Assembly (NCBI GenBank): GCA_005883905.1
Contig: VAYD01000045.1
Location: 1-9,031 of the forward strand
Source: Actinomycetota bacterium
GTDB lineage: Bacteria > Actinomycetota > Thermoleophilia > Solirubrobacterales > Solirubrobacteraceae
Reading direction: 5' to 3'
DNA: 9,031 nt
Shown one piece after another: positions 5,925 through 9,031 of the stretch. The position numbers and the translations under genes were made by a program. Position 1 is the first letter of the stretch. The number at the start of each line of letters is the position of its first letter. The notes under the pieces are model-generated. The model saw only the letters and a list, made by a program, of their open reading frames with translations, had not been told where the DNA came from and did no database searches.

Positions 5925-6476
5925 ATGTCCGCCACTGCTACGACCACCACACTGCCCGCCGGCACGTACATCGCCGATCCGATCCACTCGACGTTCGGCT
6001 TCCAGGTCCGCCACAACGGCGTCCAGCTGTTCCGCGGTTCCTTCGACGACGTCGCCGTGACGGCCGTATCCGACGGCGAGACCGTCTCGATCGAGGGTTC
6101 GGCCAAGGTCGAGTCGCTCAACGTCCGTCTTGCGGATCTCAAGGGCCACCTGCTCGCCGACGAGTTCTTCGCCGCCGACAAGCATCCCGAGGTCGCGTTC
6201 CGTTCAAGCGCCGTCCGCGTCGACGGTGAGACCGTCGAGGTCGAGGGTGAGCTGACGATCAAGGGCATCACCAACCACGTCGTCGCGAAGGGCACGCTCA
6301 GCGGCCCGGTCGTCGGCCTGGGCGGCCAGCCGGTTCTCGGCCTCGCGCTCGAGACCGCGATCGACCGCACGCAGTACGGCCTCAACTGGCAGGCCGAGCT
6401 CCCCAGCGGCGGCAAGGCCCTCGCCAACGAGGTCAAGATCGTCGTCGAGGCCGAGCTCGTCAAGGCCGAGGGGTAG
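5925..6476 (+). CDS. yceI: YceI-family lipocalin-like protein
   Basis: YceI proteins fold as a beta barrel that binds polyisoprenoid chains such as quinone tails; many are induced by base, oxidative or solvent stress. At 183 residues the length is typical. Family hallmarks: GTYIADPIHSTFGFQVRH at 13-30, VRLADLKGHLLADEFFAADKHPEVAFRS near 67-94, the LTIKGITNHV segment near 114-123, and the closing TQYGLNW and EVKIVVEAEL strands. No signal peptide is visible, so it is predicted cytoplasmic, unlike the periplasmic E. coli protein. The ATG start is fixed by AAGGAG (5913-5918) six bases upstream; in-frame codons above it are leader. It is followed two bases later by the reductase gene, and a quinone-binding protein next to a flavin/quinone reductase makes functional sense. 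Likely repressed by the divergent TetR. Confidence 0.93.
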   Translation: MSATATTTTLPAGTYIADPIHSTFGFQVRHNGVQLFRGSFDDVAVTAVSDGETVSIEGSAKVESLNVRLADLKGHLLADEFFAADKHPEVAFRSSAVRVDGETVEVEGELTIKGITNHVVAKGTLSGPVVGLGGQPVLGLALETAIDRTQYGLNWQAELPSGGKALANEVKIVVEAELVKAEG

Positions 6477-6478
6477 TC

Positions 6479-6993
6479 ATGAAGGTCCTCGCCATCAGCG
6501 GCAGCCTGCGGCGGGACTCCCTGAACACACGTCTGCTTCGGGCGGCGGCCGAACTGGCCCCGTCCGGAGTGGAGGTGGAGCTCCTGGATCCCTCTGTCGT
6601 CAAGGAGCTGCCCATCTACGACCCGGACGACGACGGCGTCGCCCCGCCCGTCGCCGCCCGCCGGCTGCGCGGCGCGATCCGCCTGGCCGATGCCATCCTG
6701 ATCGCGACGCCTGAGTACAACGGCTCGATCCCTGGTGGCCTGAAGAACGCGATCGACTGGGCCTCGCGCCCCTACGGCGAAAACGCGCTGAAGCACAAGC
6801 CCACCGCCGTGGTCGGTGCATCGAGCTCAGCATCGCCGGGGCCGAAGTGCTCGAGGACGAGTTCCCCCTCGGCCAGGCCGACGAGGCCTTCGGTGAGGAC
6901 GGGCGCCTCATCGAGCCCGAGCTGAACCAGCGGCTCTCCGAGATCGTCGGGCGCCTGGCAGACCACCAGCGCGAGCTGGCGGCTGCGGCCTAG
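6479..6993 (+). pseudogene. NAD(P)H-dependent FMN/quinone reductase, frameshifted by an internal deletion
   Basis: Flavodoxin-like reductase of the ChrR/YieF type, which uses NAD(P)H and FMN to reduce quinones or other electrophiles. The first part is normal: FMN phosphate loop SGSLRRDSLN at 7-16 and the signature PEYNGSIPGGLKNAIDW at 78-94, through VVGAS at 111-115. At about 6824 the frame breaks. The rest of the protein (LSIAGAEVLEDEFPLG onward, 55 residues) continues in another frame from 6826 to the TAG at 6991-6993. The usual TGxFGAxWAQAELRKV segment between the two is absent. A 515-nt length and the residues bracketing the gap fit a loss of about 46 nt. Without correction, translation ends at 6925 with a meaningless tail. 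GAGGGG (6467-6472) supports the ATG, coupled to yceI. It may be a real dead gene or an assembly error. Confidence 0.75.
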
Positions 6994-8624
6994 GAGTCCT
7001 GTCCGGGCGGCGGCTGCTTCGAGGCCGCCGCGACGCGCAGGTCCGGGCGGGCCGGCCGGCGCTCGATGCGCGGGACGCCGTCCATGATCTTGTCGATCTG
7101 GGGACGCTCGAGGACCTCGTTCTCGAGCAGCTCCTGGGCGAAGCGCTCGAGCGTCGGTCGGTGCACCGTGATCAGCTCATGGGCGTGGCGGTGGGCCTCG
7201 TAGGCCAGCTCCTGCTGCTCCTCGTCGCGGATGCGGCGGGTGAGGTCTGAAACCGCCTCGGACTCGACCACCGCGCGTGGCGCGGACGTCTGCGAGCCCA
7301 TGCCGTACTGATGGACCATCGCGTGCGTGATCTCGCTGACGCGCTGCAGGTCGTTGGCGGCGCCGGTGGTGACGGCGCCGAAGACGAGCTGCTCGGCGAC
7401 GCGTCCCGCCAGGAGCACGGTCATCTGGTCGACGAGCTCCTCGCGCGTCTTCAGATAGGAGTCCTCGTCGGGCAGGTTCATCACGTATCCCAGCGCCTGG
7501 CCGCGCGGCACGATCGAGATCTTGTGCACGCGGTCGGTGGTCATCAGCAGCTCGCGGCAGAGCGCGTGGCCGGCCTCGTGGTAGGCGACGACGCGGCGCT
7601 CGTGGTCGTTGAGGGTCGTGTTGGACTGCACGCCCGCGACGATGCGCTCCAGCGCCCCGTCGAAGTCCTGCTTGGAGATCGCGTTGCCGTGGCGGCGCGC
7701 GCAGCGGATCGCGGCCTCGTTTGCGATGTGCGCGAGGTCCGCGCCGGTCAGGCCGCTGGTCTGCGCCGCGACCTCGATCAGCTTGACGTGCTCGGCCAGC
7801 GGCTTGTTGGCCGTGTGGACCTGGAGGATCTTCTCGCGCCCGTGCACGTCTGGCGGCGAGACGAAGACCTGGCGGTCGAAGCGTCCCGGGCGCAGCAGCG
7901 CCGAGTCGAGCTTCTCGAGCAGGTTCGACGCCGCCATCACGACGATCTTGTCCGAGCTGGCGAAGCCGTCCATCTCGACCAGCAGCTGGTTGAGCGTCTG
8001 TTCCCGCTCGCCGGAGATGTCGGAGCCGCGACGGCCGCCGACCGCGTCGAGCTCGTCGATGAAGATGATCGCCGGCGCGTGCTTGCGCGCCTCGTTGAAC
8101 AGGCGCCGGATGCGCGCGGCGCCGAGGCCGGCGAACATCTCGACGAACGAGGACGCCGACTGCGAGAAGAACTGCGCCCCGGACTCCTGCGCGACGGCCT
8201 TGGCAAGCAGCGTCTTGCCGGTGCCGGGCGGCCCGTGCAGCAGCACGCCCTTGGGGACCTTCGCCCCGAGCTTCTTGAAGCGCTTCTCATCGCGCAGGAA
8301 CTCGACGACCTCCTGCAGCTCGTACTTGGCCTCGTCGACGCCTGCGATGTCGTCCCAGCCGACCTCCAGGTTCGCCTGGGGCTTGATCTGGACCGGCTTG
8401 GTCTTCGGCATCATCTTCAGCGTCCGCCACAGGACGTAGACGATCGCCGCCATGAAGACGACCGTCAGGACGGTCGCCCACTGGGAGAAGAAGTTCTGCA
8501 CGCGCTCGGCGATGGACGGTCCGCCGGCGACCGGCACGAGCACCGCTTGGTGCAGCTGCTGCGAGAGGGCGCTGAGCGCGTCGAGGATGTCGTTGCTGGT
8601 CTGCTGCACGGCGCCCTGGGTCAC
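6990..8624 (-). CDS. ftsH: FtsH-like AAA+ membrane zinc metalloprotease, single transmembrane segment
   Basis: ATP-driven membrane protease that extracts and degrades membrane and regulatory proteins. In order: a 49-residue N-terminal region, one membrane helix at about 50-66, linker, then the AAA module with Walker A GPPGTGKT at 131-138, pore loop MFAG at 163-166, Walker B IIFIDE at 186-191, sensor-like AASN at 231-234 and arginine-finger region RPGRFDR at 245-251. The protease domain has HEAGH at 349-353 and a third zinc ligand D425 (NDL), so it should be active. Classical FtsH has two helices around a periplasmic domain and about 640 residues; this one has 544 and lacks that domain. The GTG start has no properly spaced ribosome site; GATACT lies six bases upstream. 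Its stop overlaps the convergent reductase stop. It follows the DUF1385 gene by 31 bases. Confidence 0.92.
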   Translation of the reverse strand: MTQGAVQQTSNDILDALSALSQQLHQAVLVPVAGGPSIAERVQNFFSQWATVLTVVFMAAIVYVLWRTLKMMPKTKPVQIKPQANLEVGWDDIAGVDEAKYELQEVVEFLRDEKRFKKLGAKVPKGVLLHGPPGTGKTLLAKAVAQESGAQFFSQSASSFVEMFAGLGAARIRRLFNEARKHAPAIIFIDELDAVGGRRGSDISGEREQTLNQLLVEMDGFASSDKIVVMAASNLLEKLDSALLRPGRFDRQVFVSPPDVHGREKILQVHTANKPLAEHVKLIEVAAQTSGLTGADLAHIANEAAIRCARRHGNAISKQDFDGALERIVAGVQSNTTLNDHERRVVAYHEAGHALCRELLMTTDRVHKISIVPRGQALGYVMNLPDEDSYLKTREELVDQMTVLLAGRVAEQLVFGAVTTGAANDLQRVSEITHAMVHQYGMGSQTSAPRAVVESEAVSDLTRRIRDEEQQELAYEAHRHAHELITVHRPTLERFAQELLENEVLERPQIDKIMDGVPRIERRPARPDLRVAAASKQPPPGQDS

Positions 8625-8630
8625 CCTTCA

Positions 8631-8636
8631 AGTATC
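8631..8636 (-). promoter_or_regulatory. Possible -10 element directly before the ftsH-like gene
   Basis: GATACT on the minus strand, ending six bases before the GTG, so transcription could begin at the start codon itself (leaderless). No good -35 is present 16-19 bp further upstream, and the gene could equally be read through from the DUF1385 gene. Weak call. Confidence 0.3.
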
Positions 8637-8655
8637 GGCGGATTCTCCCGCAACT

Positions 8656-9030
8656 TCACCCCTCGACCCGCACGATCTCTCCCAGAGCGGCCCGGCCGAC
8701 CTCGAGCTGCTCGGCCGTGGGCTCGCGCGTGCCGATCAGGCGCTGCAGCTCGTGCCCCGGAACACGCAGGGCTTTCGCGAGCTTCGAGGCGTTGTGGCGC
8801 TCGCTCCAGGCGAACACCTCGACGGCCAGCCCGACCGACGCCAGCGACAGCGCCGCGCCGTGGACGGGCCGTGGACGCTCGACCAGTTTCTTGAGCAGCG
8901 CGGCACCCGCGACGTTCGCGGCGAGCAGCGGGGCCATCAGGTGCGAGCCGCAGCGGTCGTGCTCCTTGGCGGCATCCGCCGCGTCCTGGTCGCCGTGCTC
9001 GTAGGCGGCGATCGCCTTGTGCTCGACGCC
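8656..9030 (-). CDS. DUF1385 (YqhQ-like) family protein, C-terminal part
   Basis: The frame is open to the right edge of the window, so the start lies outside; 124 residues are visible. The segment begins GVEHKAIAAYEHGD, then a KEHDRCGSHL stretch, hydrophobic helices at about 31-40 (LMAPLLAANV) and 59-70 (LASVGLAVEVFA), and ends with PGHELQRLIGTREPTAEQLEVGRAAL. The HG/GVEHK motif, the RCG motif and the final TREPTxxQLEV motif resemble the DUF1385 family (B. subtilis YqhQ), described as a predicted metal-dependent membrane enzyme of unknown function; the conserved His, Glu and Cys would be the candidate ligands. An internal ATG at 8937 is not the real start, because conserved motifs lie upstream of it. 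It precedes the FtsH-like gene by 31 bases, so the two may be cotranscribed. Confidence 0.7.
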   Translation of the reverse strand, partial: GVEHKAIAAYEHGDQDAADAAKEHDRCGSHLMAPLLAANVAGAALLKKLVERPRPVHGAALSLASVGLAVEVFAWSERHNASKLAKALRVPGHELQRLIGTREPTAEQLEVGRAALGEIVRVEG

Positions 9031-9031
9031 G

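Noticed and set aside
6818..6835. Programmed frameshift in the reductase, with the GCATCG direct repeat nearby
   Set aside because: There is no slippery heptamer, and a conserved segment of about 15 residues is absent, which frameshifting would not restore.
7311..8894. Long open frame (527 codons) on the plus strand opposite the FtsH-like gene
   Set aside because: The opposite strand carries unmistakable AAA and HEAGH motifs in order; this frame is a codon-bias shadow.
1..9031. CRISPR array, tRNA, rRNA, insertion sequence or defence system
   Set aside because: No regular repeat/spacer pattern, no tRNA-like stretch, no transposase or nuclease-system genes and no terminal repeats were seen on either strand.

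Overview
The window is very GC-rich. It has strong third-position G/C bias, several GTG starts and some genes with no visible Shine-Dalgarno. The gene set (stand-alone 5'-3' exonuclease, DUF2339 membrane protein, TetR regulators, methylmalonyl-CoA epimerase, YchF, FtsH-like protease, DUF1385 protein) fits an actinobacterial chromosome, perhaps Thermoleophilia/Solirubrobacterales. That placement is inference from protein flavour, not a search. I see no rRNA, tRNA, CRISPR array, insertion sequence or phage gene.

Layout. (1) Positions 3-587 (+): the C-terminal part of a Pol I-type 5'-3' exonuclease. (2) 601-2433 (-): a 610-residue polytopic DUF2339 membrane protein, convergent with the exonuclease. 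It is divergent from a TetR regulator at 2522-3127 (+). The 88-bp region between them carries two related operator-like palindromes over both candidate promoters, and the regulator's start codon sits at the predicted transcription start. (3) 3131-5817 (-): a tightly packed gene string read in the order tetR, methylmalonyl-CoA epimerase, a 67-residue unknown protein, PAP2 phosphatase, ychF. Its joints are short gaps or stop/start overlaps. It ends convergently against the first tetR across a palindrome at 3103-3133. (4) 5925-6993 (+): yceI followed two bases later by an NAD(P)H-dependent FMN/quinone reductase gene. They are divergent from the second tetR across a region with two GGAC-N4-GTCC palindromes, so the regulator probably controls the pair. 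The reductase gene is broken by an internal frame-shifting deletion. (5) 6990-9030 (-): a DUF1385 (YqhQ-like) protein running in from the right edge, then a compact FtsH-like membrane metalloprotease with one transmembrane segment.

Most of the window is ordinary housekeeping and stress-type content. The points worth a second look are two regulator/target divergons with readable operators, a YchF that seems to lack a conserved block of about 25-30 residues at the start of its TGS domain, a reductase missing about 46 nt that include its nucleotide-binding loop, and a PAP2 gene whose coding signal extends upstream of any normal start codon. The last three lie within 4 kb. They may share a cause, either real gene decay or assembly error, so reads should be checked first. 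I did not find a clearly new multi-gene system.
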